Shown here piece by piece: positions 44,880 to 57,001 of a stretch of 64,000 bases of DNA. How positions within the stretch are numbered: the first letter of the stretch is position 1; the number at the start of each line of letters is the position of its first letter. The translations under genes and the position numbers were made by a program. Where the stretch lies: positions 275,042 through 339,041 of the forward strand of contig MNCI01002242.1 of assembly GCA_015680685.1 (NCBI GenBank). Direction: 5' to 3'. A model generated the notes under the pieces. That model had not been told where the DNA came from and made no database searches. It saw only the letters and a list, made by a program, of their open reading frames with translations. The DNA is from Gnetum montanum. Its lineage: Eukaryota; Streptophyta; Gnetopsida; Gnetales; Gnetaceae.

Positions 44880-47745
44880 AAGTGCTTATAAAATATTTTA
44901 AGACATGATAAATTCTTAAAAAATTCCTAGAGGTGCAAGCTCCTATGGCTCTGACAGTCCTACATCTTATCTTGGTGCTATTGGAGGTTGAGGTTGACCT
45001 GCTACTGCTACCAGAAGTTTGAAAGCATCTAATAGTATGTTCATTTTTCTTCCTTGCTCTATGGATCATAAATAGTCCAAGTGGGGTCAATATAGGAATA
45101 TCCCATAGGCATAGCATTGAAGGAAATAATTCCTTTGTTTTAGCAAACTAGGTTATAAAGGTTTTAAGTTCAATATTGAACATCTTGACTAGGTTCTACA
45201 ATTCCTAGTAATCATTGACTCTTCTTGCTAAGTTCTCAGTAATAGATCATTGATTAATGAATTTTCTCTTGAGAACTTCAAGCTCTACATTAGCTATTTC
45301 CAACTTTTGTTTGGTCTCTTTGTGAAGCTTAAATTCTACCTCATAAGGAGGTATGATCTAGAAACTTATTTCTCTAACTTAGTCCTTGGCCTCCTTGCTA
45401 TCAACATCACCAATTTTGCATAACAAAGATTAGCAAGATACATGTACTCCATCATCTCTACAATTTCCAATTCCTTAAAGAAAATCTCTACCTTGCTATC
45501 TGCATTCAATCCATCAAAGATGGCCTACCAAACATCATCTCATTGTTGGAGTTGTTAGAGGGATTTGTTCATCTTTACCTTTACTAATTGAATTTCCTTT
45601 TCATTAACCTCCTTAAGTAGCCCAACATGGTCCTTGTGGTGATTTTTCACCCATTTGAACTTCAAGGTCTCATTTTTCTAGGTAGCTACCTCAATTACAA
45701 TCTTCTAGCAAAGAGCTTGGACTTCCTCCATTAAGATATTTTGATTTTCTACTATCAACATCCTCAAATCCAAGTTAACCTTCATGAGCTGCTCTTGCTA
45801 CTAGTGTATAAATTCAACCATCTAGTCCTTTTGTTGCTTAGCATTTTGCAAGGGATAATTATCCTTGATGAGGACCAAGTTCTCCTTTTGGACCTACGAT
45901 AGGTACTTGTTAGTGTTGAAAGTCATGGCTTCTAACAATGATGCATCGAAGATTGTTACCTCATTTGCATTCTTAGCCTCTTAAAGTCTATGTTAAAGCT
46001 ATTGGAAAGCTTCATCTCTAGTAAGCTTAGGCCTAAAAATAGCAGGGTCAGATAAATGAGCTCGCAACTTATCAACTTTAGCAGCCAACCACCAATTGGT
46101 TGTAGTGGCCTCCTCTAATTATGTATTAAAAATAAGCAATTTGTGCATTTCTTCAAGTAGTTATGGTTGGTTTATTGTGATTTCATCCAAAAGATCAAAT
46201 ATCTCTAGAAGTGGTTGCCTGGCTCCAATCAATCTTTCCAACAACTCCTCATGTTGGATAGTGCTCATCCAACCACTCCCTTCTCCTATAGATGTATGGA
46301 TGTCTACCATGGTGGCAATGTTAGGTACAATCATCACAAGAGAATATAGAACTTCAACTACCCTATCAACCATCACCTTTGCTACTATGTAATGACCTTT
46401 GTATGGCATAATCAAGATAGTTATCCCCTTATCTTCCTCCAACATGATGAAGAAGGTTGTAGCATTCCTGAAAATCTCAATGAATGTTTGTCCAGAAATG
46501 GACATTGTGACCTTTTTAGTATTTGGATTGGACCTAGTGGATGCTTGGTTACTTTATGCAGAGAAGAGTGGGGCTATTTCATTATATAGCTAGCTTATGG
46601 CCCTTGTGACCTCATTGAGATGGCTCATGGTTGGATGGTACATAGAGGGCTCCCCACCACCTACAAAGCCTTACTATTTTTGTATCTACTACTAGCAAAT
46701 TTTTTTAATCCTTTTAGCAATTACAAGCACTTTTGATGTATTTTTTAGGGCATTAGGTGATCGTAGTGGCTACTCCTCTTTCTACAACTTTGATGTTGCC
46801 TTATCTTTCATAATTTTCTATCATGAGGTGCTAGGACCATGGCAAACCACATCATTGAAGTAACAAGCTATGCCTCCCCTTTTTGCATAGCTTGTAGATG
46901 AGACATGAAAAGGGAAGTTTCTTCCTTTCCTTTCATTTTCCTTAAAATGTTTCTCGATCTTGAGGAAAATGAAATAGGGAAGGTTGACTATGAACTTCTA
47001 ACTTAGAGTAATGCATGCTTAGGTAGAGAAAGCTATAACTTTACTAGGCTTCACCATTCGATTTAGGTGATAAGCCACAATTTTAAAGTATGCTCTCTCT
47101 ACCTTTGTGAGAGCACTGTACTCCTTGTAATCTACCCCATAGCATCACTAAATCCATTCTTTCTTAGCTTCTAGATCTACCTAGATTGAAATTTCAGCCA
47201 ATTTGACTCTAATGTCTTGCAAACCAAGGGCCTCCACAATGGCCTCAACTGAGTAGGGGATTGTTATATCTTTAATTTTTACCATGCATCTCATTAATGA
47301 TTGTTTTAGTAGAGACAAATCTTACCCATGTACCATTCTCCACTATTAGAGAGAATGTACAATATGGAAGACCTCTATAGTTGTGTGTGGACCTCCTCTA
47401 GTGCTAGCTTTAATAGGGATCTAAAATTCAACTCTTGAAGGATAGAAATTTGGACCTCCTTGATCCTGATCTTCTCTAAGTAGGCCTTCATGAGATGACC
47501 TCTAGGCTAGGCCTTTGCCTAGGAATCTCATCTTTCCTAGACTGGCTAGTTTCCACAATAGGAATCTATTAAACAAATTCCACTTTAGGCTCCTCTTGAA
47601 GGGGTTCTATGACATGAGTTGTCTCAACTGCTTGTTCCTTGAGTTGCTATGATTATTATTGCTATTAGTCCCTTCCTCTTCTTGATCACTTCTCTCTAGG
47701 ATGTGAAGGCCCTCCTACTTGTTCTCCTTGTTTTGGCATCATCTA
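44880..47745 (-). pseudogene. Env-position reading frame, coiled-coil-like, function unknown
   Basis: A continuous but stop-ridden frame runs from an ATG near 47740 (MPKQGEQVGGPSHPREK) to about 44880. Open pieces include 46161-46505 (MSISGQTFIEIFRNATTFF, then HEELLERLIGARQPLLEIFD). After it come Lys/Glu/Leu-rich segments such as KNETLKFKWVKNHHKDHVG and LLKEVNEKEIQLVKVKMN that look like coiled coil. It lies between integrase and 3' LTR, where Athila elements carry their env-like gene. I see no clear signal peptide or membrane anchor, so an envelope role is not shown. Confidence 0.5.
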
Positions 47746-49900
47746 TGATTACAAACTTAACCCATTGTTAGCTTTTTTACTTTATAATCCTTAGTTATTT
47801 TGATACCTTTCTTATTTGATTAGGTTATGTTTAATTAATGGGTGTTTAAAATTTGCTCATTTAAGTGTTGGTTTGTGATCTTGGATTACTATACTATTAT
47901 AATATTATTTAATTTCATTAATTATTAGAGTTTTTTTATTGGTCTTAACCCTCTGTGGTGATTGTTTTAATATTATTTTAATGGATTAACCATGGGAAGT
48001 TAGAAAAAATTCTAAAAAATTTTCTGCAAAAATCAAAGATTTATGTTCCCCAAGATGTAAAGCTTACCTCTGATAGTGTGAGGATCAAAAAATGGGTGAG
48101 ATCAAGTTAGTAATTTGAAAGTTAAGGCACATGGAAAGCCCTTAGACTCTAAAAATGGTAAAGACTCCTCTTACTCTTTGGAAAAATGATGTAAAGTGAG
48201 CCAAGTGTTGTGCATATATATAGATTTTTTATGTTGCATCGACAAGGATATGTTGATGAGGCTATGTTAACTCAACCCACTACATCAATGTAGTTGTTTG
48301 TAGATATAGTTTTCATTTTGAAATGGATGAATTTTAGTGAGTTTTGGATCAAAACAAGAGCCTAAAGGAAGCTAAAAAGATGTAGAATGATGGCAATATA
48401 AAGAATAGGGTTAGCTTTGCTTAGAAGAAATGATTCAAGTAGATTTTGGATGAAGTTAGAATGCCAAAATATAGCAAAACTAGATGTTTGAATACTATCA
48501 GGATGACGTATTAAACAAGTAACCCCATGGAGAAAATTTAACTGAAACTAGACTAAAGGAATGCAAGTGGATCCTCCCCAACATAGGCATAGGCCTCATG
48601 TGCCCTTTCATAACATCATCTTAAGGAGTCCATGAGCCTCCAAGATGATGAGTGGTCGAGTTTAGTTAAATTCCATACCTATCAACAATTGCTTAAGGAT
48701 TATATGATCTAGAAAGAAGCTGAACGATTTTCCATGACATGAAGTTGTGATGTGGTGAATCATGAATGAAGCAATAATGTAGAGAGAGAATATGGAAGAG
48801 ATTATTAGCATCGTAGTCACACAATATTCTTGGTGGAATTCATGATTAAGATGATTTGATCACAATTTGTGCTAAGTCTAGATCAAGTCCATTCTACATT
48901 CAGTGATCTCGCATTGACATATACCCTTTAGACATCGATTAAAAGTCTAGGATGGCTCCAAATAAAAGCCATTACTCCAAGAGAAGAAGAAAGTAGAGAG
49001 GACATTAGTTAGAGAAGTTCCTTCAAGCATGGGTAACATGTCTTTCCAATCCCATAACCACTGCTTATAGCCATTATTTAGTTTAAAGGGTGTGCTTTGA
49101 ATTCGCGTGCTCATTTTTTTATTCACAGGAATCACACCATACAAAGATGTGATTCCTTTTAGTATGGGTCATGGTATACTAGTGGAGTATCATAGAATCT
49201 TTAAAATGATGCTGAGAGGAGCAATGTCAAATCTCATTAAGGTCACATCTTGTTCCATTCCCACTTGATCCTTTCCTAGATCATTAAATATCAATATCAT
49301 TGATTTATTATTAAGTTTTAATAAGAAACAACCTTATGCTTTCAAGATATTGATTTCCTATGGAATAAATGGAATGGATGAATGTTGTGATATCAATGCC
49401 TAATATCACCAAAAAAATTAATAGAGTGTTTGTAGATTACATAATTCAAAAACAATGGTCATTTGATTAATCAATCATAAGGTTGATATTGTTCTATTGT
49501 AGCTTCTAGTGTTGAAGTAACAGTAATGAAAATTAAAATCTAAGATTTCTCATAAGTTGAATGAAATTAATTAAAAGTAATAGCAAAAAGATAATCAAAA
49601 ATATATATAAAGTAAATAAGAAAATATACAAGAAAGTGGAAAACATATTAAAAAATAGTGTAAAATAAAAAGACCTAAAACTTGGTTAGCCCTCACAAGA
49701 TTTTAACATAAATGACCATCTCCTTGGCAACTAAGTTGAGAGGATAAGATTCAAAAAAGAGAGCATGCTTGCTCTTTCTTGGAGGTGTTAGTGTTGTCAA
49801 TTACTCTAGATTCTAGGAATGGCTTCATTTATTGAATGTTAACCAACAAACATTTCTCTAGGTACGATGAGCGGTAAATGGTAATGGCACCAAAAGGAAA
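47746..49900 (-). other. Noncoding zone between integrase and env-position frame
   Basis: No frame is supported. Parts recur at 25520-26500 in the deleted relative. An ATATATATAG box on the minus strand near 48213 lies about 470 bp before the env-position ATG and could be an internal promoter; this is a guess. Confidence 0.4.
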
Positions 49901-49949
49901 AGTTATATGAATGATGTAAGGTTCTTCCTATAGCATTTGAAACTTAGTA

Positions 49950-50840
49950 CATTATTATATGTACATGGGGTTCCAGTAAAGAACCTTATCACTAGGTTGA
50001 AATTTAACCTTTCTTATTCATGCATCATGATGTTGTTCAGAGTGTGCCTTATGCACTTCATTCATTGTTAAGGTTACTTGTCAGTTCTCATCTAGCATAT
50101 TTAGTGTCAGTAGGCATTCTTTTTGTACTATACTAAGGTCAAGGTCAATCTCAAAGGTAGTTGAGAGTGTACAAAGCTTATCTTGGATTGGAAGTGTTGG
50201 TAGTTTCCTGTATAGCAACCCATAAGGAGAGTAATCTATAGGAAGTTTATAAGTTGATTAATGAGCCCAAAAAGAACTGTTGAGATTCATATTCCAATCC
50301 TTCCTATATTAACTAATGATTCATGTGAGCATACTAGTTATCTCCCTATTAGTAACCTTAGCTTGTCCATTAGCTTGGAGGTGATAGGGGGTTGTCAGTT
50401 TTTGTTGTACCCCCAAGCATTACATTAGCTTTCAAAAGGTAAACCTAGTGAATTAAGTTTCATTATTTGAAATAAATACCCTTGGCATACAAAACCTATT
50501 TACCACATTTTTCTAAACAAACCATGCTATAGTGGAAGATGAACAATCAGCGATGGCTACAACTTGAACCCACTTCATGCAATAGTCAACAATTTTGATG
50601 ATGTAAGCCTTCCCATTCGACATGGGAGTGATGGATACCATGAAGTCAATGTAGCAAAGGTCAAAGGGCTCTAGTGGTTGAATTCACTACTAAGGCCCTT
50701 TCATTCAGACCATCATTCCTTCCTCTCTTTGGCAATATTTTCACAAATAGGAAAAATGATGAGCATTATTGAAGATCATTAGCCAAAAGCACCATACCAT
50801 GGGAATCTTCATAGCCTTTATTCATCCCACATAATGGCCC
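49950..50840 (-). pseudogene. Athila-like integrase, broken
   Basis: Minus strand: YIDFMVSITPMSNGKAYI (first Asp kept), VDYCMKWVQVVAIAD, then FISNNET where a catalytic Asp box (SDNGT) is usual, so Asp is Asn, and PYHLQANGQAKVTNREI where the catalytic Glu (GQAEV) is Lys. The C-terminal part has HKAHSEQHHDA and KVLYWNPMYI. Two of three acidic residues are therefore lost, besides many stops. Confidence 0.8.
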
Positions 50841-51249
50841 CTGCAAGGATCTTCATGATCATCCTAAAGGATTTGCAGTTGATCAGCATTAGGCATACAC
50901 CATTGTACCAAGCCTTTCGCACAAATAATAGTCTCCATGTAGTGTTTGACTTTGTGAAGAAACTATTGTTTCTTCTCATTGTCCCATTCGTGTAAAGTCT
51001 CTTAAGTCAGAAGATAGGAGAGGAATTCATTATACCAATTGGTACCCTTAGGTCTTTAAAGTTCAGTGAATTTAGAAAAGAGGAGTTTGTCTAGGAATTA
51101 ATTAGATAAGGGCTCCTAATCCTCTTTGCTATTCCATTGTAACCAAGATAAGTGATCAGCAACCACATTCTTGGCTCCCTTTCTATCCACCATCATAAGA
51201 TCAAATTCTTGTAAAATTACCAGCCATTGTATGACTGAGGACTTATTGC

Positions 51250-51520
51250 TAGCTTATTCACTAGAAAATGGATGACAGAATGATCAATGTGTGTAGCAAA
51301 TTTGTGTCTAAGTACATATTGCCTGAATTTTTCTAGGGAGTATACCATTGTCATAAGCTCCTTCTCAATTATGCTATAATTCAATTGTGCACCCACAATG
51401 CTTTTGCTTATACAATGGATATACTTTGGACATTTCTAATTGTCCAATTATGTAAATATCAACCCCAATGCATAGTTGGATGCATCTATCATGACATGGA
51501 ATGGTCCACACTGATCTAGA
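51250..51520 (-). pseudogene. Athila-like RNase H, broken
   Basis: Minus strand: PFHVMIDASNYALGLIFT (DAS box), QLNYSIIEKELMTMVYSLEK (EKE box), FRQYVLRHKFATHIDHSVIH (DHS box). All three acidic positions are present, with a few stops. It follows RT directly, as in all Ty3/gypsy elements. Confidence 0.8.
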
Positions 51521-51559
51521 GCATGTAGAATTAGAGTTTCTATGAGCTTCTATTTTAGC

Positions 51560-52480
51560 TACTAAAATGCTTATTGGCATTTCTTAGTCTAGTCAAATGA
51601 TGCATCCTTCTTTGTCAACTCTACTAGAGGTTTGACAATCTTTGAAAAGTTTTTGATGAAGTGCCTATAGTAACCAATGTGTTCAAGAAATGACCATGCA
51701 TCTTTTAACATTTCAAGTTGTCTAGTAATTTTTTGGATGACCCATAGTTTATTTGGGTTCACCTCAATCCATTTCTTTGAAATTCTGTGTCCCAAAGCAA
51801 CACCTTATTAGAACATGAAATGGTTTCTCTACCAATTGAATCTTAATTTGATCTCCACATAATGTTTTATCCCTTTCTCTAGTCAATCCCAGCCTTACTC
51901 AAAGTTGATGCTATAGGTGGAGAAGTCATCCATGAAGACCTCCATACCACTACCAATTTTCTTTTCAAAAATGTTTAGCACTAGGCATTAGAAGGTAGCA
52001 GGGATATTTCAAAGACCAAAGGGCATCTTTTTCTATGCAAAAGTCTCCCATCAACTTAGGAAGGTTATTTTGGCCTGATCCCCTAGTGCTATCTAGATTT
52101 GGTTATAGCCACTATAACCATCTTAAAAGCTATAGTATCCATGCCCTAAAATAGTATCCAACACCTAGTCCACAAATGGTAATAGAAAATGATCTTTATA
52201 AGTATCCATATTCAATAGCTTGTAGTCTATGCAAACTATCCTTTTTCTACCTTTCTTTGGTACAATTACAAGCGGGCTAACCCACTCATGATCCATAATG
52301 AGATAAATGATTCCCACCTTAAGAGGTTATTCAATTTTATCCTTAACAACTTACTTAAGCTTGGGATTCAACCTTATCTATGGTTATCTTTTTGCTTTGA
52401 TGGAAGAGTTTTCATAGATTCAATGCCATCGATCTATCCCTATTAGTTAATTATATGACTAAGAAAAGGTTGTAGGTCAT
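51560..52480 (-). pseudogene. Athila-like reverse transcriptase, broken
   Basis: Minus strand: LIVVPKKRKRIVCIDYKLLN, DGYSGYNQI, MPFGL, NIPATF, EVFMDDFSTY (active site, near 51920-51950), then GHRISKKWIEVNPNKLWVIQ, FLEHIGYYRHFIKNFSKIVK and LVELTKKDASFD (51589-51795). The DGYSGYNQI and EVFMDDFS wordings are those of the Athila group. The MDD catalytic pair is intact; stops and shifts inactivate it. Confidence 0.85.
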
Positions 52481-52937
52481 GTATTTATTACTTTTATTTT
52501 TTTTTCCTTTCCATGGTTGATCAAGATTGAAATTTATAATTACTAGCTTACCATTGTTAAGAAAAGTGTATTCTAGATTATTTGGTAAATTTTTAAGTTC
52601 AAAGGGCTTCTTCTTGAAATGATCTAGGATCTTTAACTCTCCCTAATCCATCTTAGTCTGGGTTAGGAAGTTGGTTATGGATATACTCTATTTTATCCAT
52701 ATTATCAATGTAATAACTTGTGATGTTTTCTGCTAGTACCATACATATTTGCAAGTCTACTTCAATATGTATTGTTAGCCACTAGCTACCTTCCTATTTT
52801 GTGACTGCTACATATAGGCACCTTTGAATATTGGACCCCTTGGCATACTTCTTACATGCTATCATGGATGTTCTTTGCATGGCCCATATCATTTGCATGT
52901 AATAAAACTGTGTGTCACTATATGTAATGCATGGAAC

Positions 52938-53310
52938 TCACTTCTTCTCTACCTTTTCAAATTCATTTTCCTTGAATATTTCCAACGAAAGATCTGGAAT
53001 CCCCAACTTGACATTAATTATGCTAAGGTAAGACCTTCTCATAAAAATAGGAAAGTTCCCTTTGCAATTATCCACATGGATCAATAAGAAATCTACTGGA
53101 TAAGAACACCCATAGATGGTGGTAACAATGTCTTTCACTAATCCCAAAGTGACAATGATGAACTAATCTACAACCTCTAGTCTAATGTTACCTTTGTTTA
53201 GTGAAGGTAGGTTCTACGTCTTGTATATTTCTTATGAAATCAAACTTACTCTAGAACCTAAGTCTAGTAGAGCCTTACATAGATCATTTCCTATGATCTA
53301 CAAATAGATA
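52938..53310 (-). pseudogene. Athila-like aspartic protease, broken
   Basis: Minus strand: ALLDLGSRVSLIS (the DLGA-type catalytic box), LEVVD, then MGLVKDIVTTIYG, YPVDFLLIHVD and FPIFMRRSYLSIINVKLG, matching PIILGRPFLAT with Gly-Arg-Pro altered. It sits between gag and RT, as it should. Confidence 0.75.
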
Positions 53311-54039
53311 AGAGGACTCCATCAAATCTTTTCTTGGAAAGGTGACCTACCTTTATCCAATTGTCAACTACATGCATCAACATGATAATATGGATATTAT
53401 AGGAGATTTGATCTAAAAGAGGCTCGTGGATAATTCTAGAGGTAGTTGATGTAGGATTGGCAACCATAGGTCTTTGCAAGATTTTTGTGAACTATTGGTT
53501 CTACAGAAAGCTCTCTTCTTAGGCTTTTTCTTAGAGCCACTTATATGGATATCCTACTGTAAATTAACTACCTTCATGGCATTTCTTTGTTGTAGCTATG
53601 GTGAAATTTCTTCCTCCATAGATGGAGCAAGCAGCAAAAGAGTGGTGTTAGATGGTGTAGAATTAGGTGATCAATATGAAGAAGGATAAGTGGAAGGAGA
53701 CTTGTTTCTTGGAGTAGGCATTTGGTAATATTCAAGAGGGTAATAATGATGTAAGAAAGGAGTGTGGCTCATAGAGCCATGAGGAGATACAGGTTGCTAG
53801 ACATAATATCCATAGGGATCTAGCTAGTGGTAAAGATATTACTATCTTGAGGGTGCCATTCACCATGACTATGAATTTCACCACTGCTGATTTTGCTCCT
53901 AAGGTTAAGGTGATGTTCCACTTGGATAATACTACATTTGATGAAACTAGTACCTATAATTGCCTTATGGATAAGGCAATATTCTAGGTGGATACCTTTT
54001 ATAAATTTCATAATTAAGTCATACCCTAGATTCTTGTAG

Positions 54040-55955
54040 ATGCTACAACACTAGACAACATCCTTTGCGATGTTCATATTGGCAAATATCACATTTGTCA
54101 TTATCTATTTTTTAATCTACAACCTTATCAACCATTGAAACCTTACCTTTTTTGTTGATCATAACCCCTTTTTATATCTTTCCTTCCCCTTCTGTCTCAT
54201 CCACTACTCCCCCATAATTTTAAGAGCAGTTTAAAACTTTTCATCTAAAGAGTTCCACATTTTATCCATCTTAGCCAATATTTTAGTAGTAGATTTTTGT
54301 ATTGGCAAGGTTTTTCTTTGCACCATTATATCTAGTGGTGCTTCCTCCTCTGAATCATAGAACTGTACCTTCCTCTTGTGGATGGAGGAGTTCCTCTTAT
54401 ATTCCTCTACACTTTCACATTTTTTCAACTCTCCTTCTTTCTTTACCACCTACTCGATCAACCTTTGGATCTAATGGGCTTGCATTTTAGAAGGTATCCC
54501 TTTAGCATAGACCCCAAGAGCTTCCCATGTTTTATTTCAAAGCCTATCTATGATGTTAAAAAGTTGCTTCCTTTGAGAGAATCCATGGCTTGGGTATCGG
54601 TGCAAGATAAAGTAGTACCTACCTAAAGCTACATCCAAGGACTCATGATTTCCTTTCTTCCATTCCTAGATCTATTTCCTCAAATTAGACACTCTAGAGT
54701 ATGTCTTGTACTTGTCATTAAATAATTCCAACATTATACTCCATATTCGAATGGATTCTAGCTCCAAAGATTGGTACCAACTTTATGCTTCTTTGATAAG
54801 TATCCTCTAGAACTATTTCAACTTATACTACTCATTTTCAATGTTTTGTAAAATGCAAACATCATGAAAAGCTTGTATATGATGCTAGGGATCTACAATA
54901 TATCCCCCCTCAAATTTGGAAATATTATTCATATCTAGCCTTTTAATCCTACTATCCTTTTGATGCTTGGTAGGGACTCTAACTACTTCTAAAACATTCA
55001 ACATGTTTATAGTGGCCAACAATGGTTCATCATCATCATCATGCCCATGGTGATCCTTATTATGACCATGCCTCCTATGGTGAGTTCTATTATGTCTTCT
55101 TTATTGGTGATGCTTTTATTCCTCTCTATGTTAACTTCCATCCTAGCTCCTATTATCATGTTGGAACCTCCTATCATCTCCATCTTAATCTTGATCACCC
55201 TAGTCTATGTCTCTATCATAGATCCTCTTATAAAAATTTGATGATGATGAGGATGGTGAAGGTGGAGGACTTGGAGAATGGTGCATTCTAGTCCTTCTCT
55301 CTTGGTTCTTGTCTTGAGCCTTCTCCTTAGCTTTATCCTTCTCTTTATCATGCTTCTTATCCTTGGATGAACAACTAGGAGACTTCTCTTTTGAGGTTCT
55401 TTAACCTTTTTACCACATCTTTCCTTCACCAACATTCTCCAAGTTTGACTATAATCATTGGTAAAAGGCATCATCCTCAAAGAAAGGAGGAGAATCTGTG
55501 TATTGAGAGTGTCTATAAAAGAGATCCTTGCCCTCTTTATGCAACTGTACAAATAATGGTGGTGGGAGTCATTTACCTTTAAAAGCTTCATAGAGAACCT
55601 CCATGCATTTGTCTTTCTAAAGCTACAATTCTGTAGGCTAATAGTCCCTAGAGATTTGATCTATCATTTCATACTTTGGCCTTGCTATTTCAATGCACAG
55701 TCTCATGAGTTAGGTCATGAGCATGAAGGAAATTGATCAATTAGGGGATAACACAATGCTACCATCCATATCCCTCTAGTATAACTACTCATCCTAGTGG
55801 ACAATGAAAGTGAGGTCTAAATAATAGGGATCAAGATGAGCACGGATGAATTTTAGCTCCTATGGCTTCTCACTGAGAGTCCTCTACATTCTTTCCTATT
55901 GTTGATTAGATTTGTCCCCATGTAATGGAGATTCATTCTTGTGATTAGAGGTCAT
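54040..55955 (-). pseudogene. Athila-like gag with zinc-knuckle variant, broken
   Basis: The ATG at 55955 gives MTSNHKNESPLHGDKSN. A Lys/Glu- and His-rich middle (KDKAKEKAQDKNQERR, HRRHGHNKDHHGHDDD) precedes the gag core at about 54480-54930: RLDMNNISKFEGGYIVDPQH, WYQSLELESIRIWSIMLELF, RYYFILHRYPSHGFSQRKQL. The tail (54231-54449) reads VQFYDSEEEAPLDIMVQRKT, and at about 54065-54105 CDICQYEHRKGCC forms Cx2Cx3Hx4C (or Cx2Cx3Hx3C). Stops are frequent. It is the best guide for reading the other gag remnants of this window. Confidence 0.8.
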
Positions 55956-56095
55956 TTTAGTAATGTGTCTTAAGTGTGCCTTGAGATAATTTTGGTATTA
56001 TTATTATTATGAGTTATCTCTCGTTGCGTTTTCCTTACAATTATTTTATAAAAGTTCATTAGTTAATTATATTTAGCACACTTAGCTAAACTAAA

Positions 56096-56113
56096 TCCCC
56101 AACAATTATGCCA
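56096..56113 (-). other. Decayed tRNA-Asp primer-binding site
   Basis: Minus strand TGGCATAATTGTTGGGGA beside the LTR end at 56115; the outer bases TGGC and GGGGA are kept. Confidence 0.75.
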
Positions 56114-56114
56114 A

Positions 56115-57001
56115 TGATGAGTGGTAGGTATCCCCTACGTCCAACCATACGAATCACAATCTAGTTGAATTCTGTAGACTTAGTTACTTAATTGGCAAAT
56201 ATTTCTAATAGTGAATGATGGAGTTTTAAATCATTGTCTTCTTAATCCAAACTTGTGTCTAGCCATATGTATGGTTAAGTATGGTTAACACATAAGATAT
56301 GTATTTTTATAATTATTTTATTATTTATCTCCTAATAGCTAGATGATCAAATATGGATATATAATAATTGAATTAACTAACTAATTAGCTATTTCATTAA
56401 CTAACTATCCTAACATGGATTATCCATTCCCATTTATCGTACACATCCTGAACAGATATTTACACCACTAGGTTATCAAGTATTTACTACTAGGCATCTC
56501 AAGTATCCACTACTAGGATTTAAAAGCATTAATAAGTTATGCTCAAAATAATTGTACTCACATTGCTTATGAATAATCATATTAATTACTTAATCAAGAA
56601 TAATAATGGAAATTGCATCTAAAGTTAAGTGTGAAAAGTAAGATTAAACTAGTCTAAGTGCTGCAATGGATGTAGGAAATCTCAATTTTATTGTTGTTCA
56701 TGCTAATACATTCAAGTGCATAAGCACTTGACTAAAAGGCATACAATATCTTAGATCCTCATTGTGGCCACTCAAAAGGAAACATTCTAATTCTAAAATG
56801 AAGAAACTACAAGAATTTGGCTAACTCTATGACTAAAAGTTGTCATAAATGCTAGGGGTGCATACATTTATATAGGTAATGACTACATCAACATTGGTCT
56901 ATCTACATCAACGCATCCTAGAATGTGTCAACTGGGATACATCAATGAGGTTACATCAACGGACATGTTTTGATACAACCTATCTTATTAATGTTTCATC
57001 A
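56115..57001 (-). repeat. 5' LTR of the Athila-like element
   Basis: 887 bp; minus strand starts TGATGAAACATTAAT and ends ACCACTCATCA. The U3 contains CATCAACG and TTGATGTAGCC-type repeats, a third U3 type beside the GCGATATCGC and CATCGATG types. A TATATAAATG-type TATA box lies near 56870 (minus). Confidence 0.85.

Larger units (their letters stand above)
44150..57001 (-). mobile_element. Nearly complete Athila-like retrotransposon, about 12.9 kb
   Basis: From right to left: 5' LTR 56115-57001, tRNA-Asp PBS, gag, protease, RT, RNase H, integrase, a 2-kb noncoding zone, an env-position frame and a 3' LTR at 44150-44684 that lacks its last ~350 bp. Both LTRs share long stretches (for example AAACTAGTCTAAGTG and GAAACTACAAAAATTTGGC-type text). 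RT reads EVFMDDFSTY, the Athila wording. All genes are broken by stops and shifts. The gag-pol-env-like order and the large noncoding parts fit Athila (Ty3/gypsy, non-chromovirus). Confidence 0.85.

Noticed and set aside
44875-45117. 80-codon minus frame with Ser/Thr-rich text (GSSSRSTSTSNS)
   Set aside because: It lies at the end of the env-position region in decayed DNA; it is not an independent gene.
46096-46392. 98-codon plus-strand frame opposite the env-position gene
   Set aside because: The minus strand reads on through neighbouring segments; the plus frame is its mirror.
55022-55291. His-rich plus-strand frame (HHHHAHGDPYYDHA)
   Set aside because: The gag on the minus strand explains the composition.
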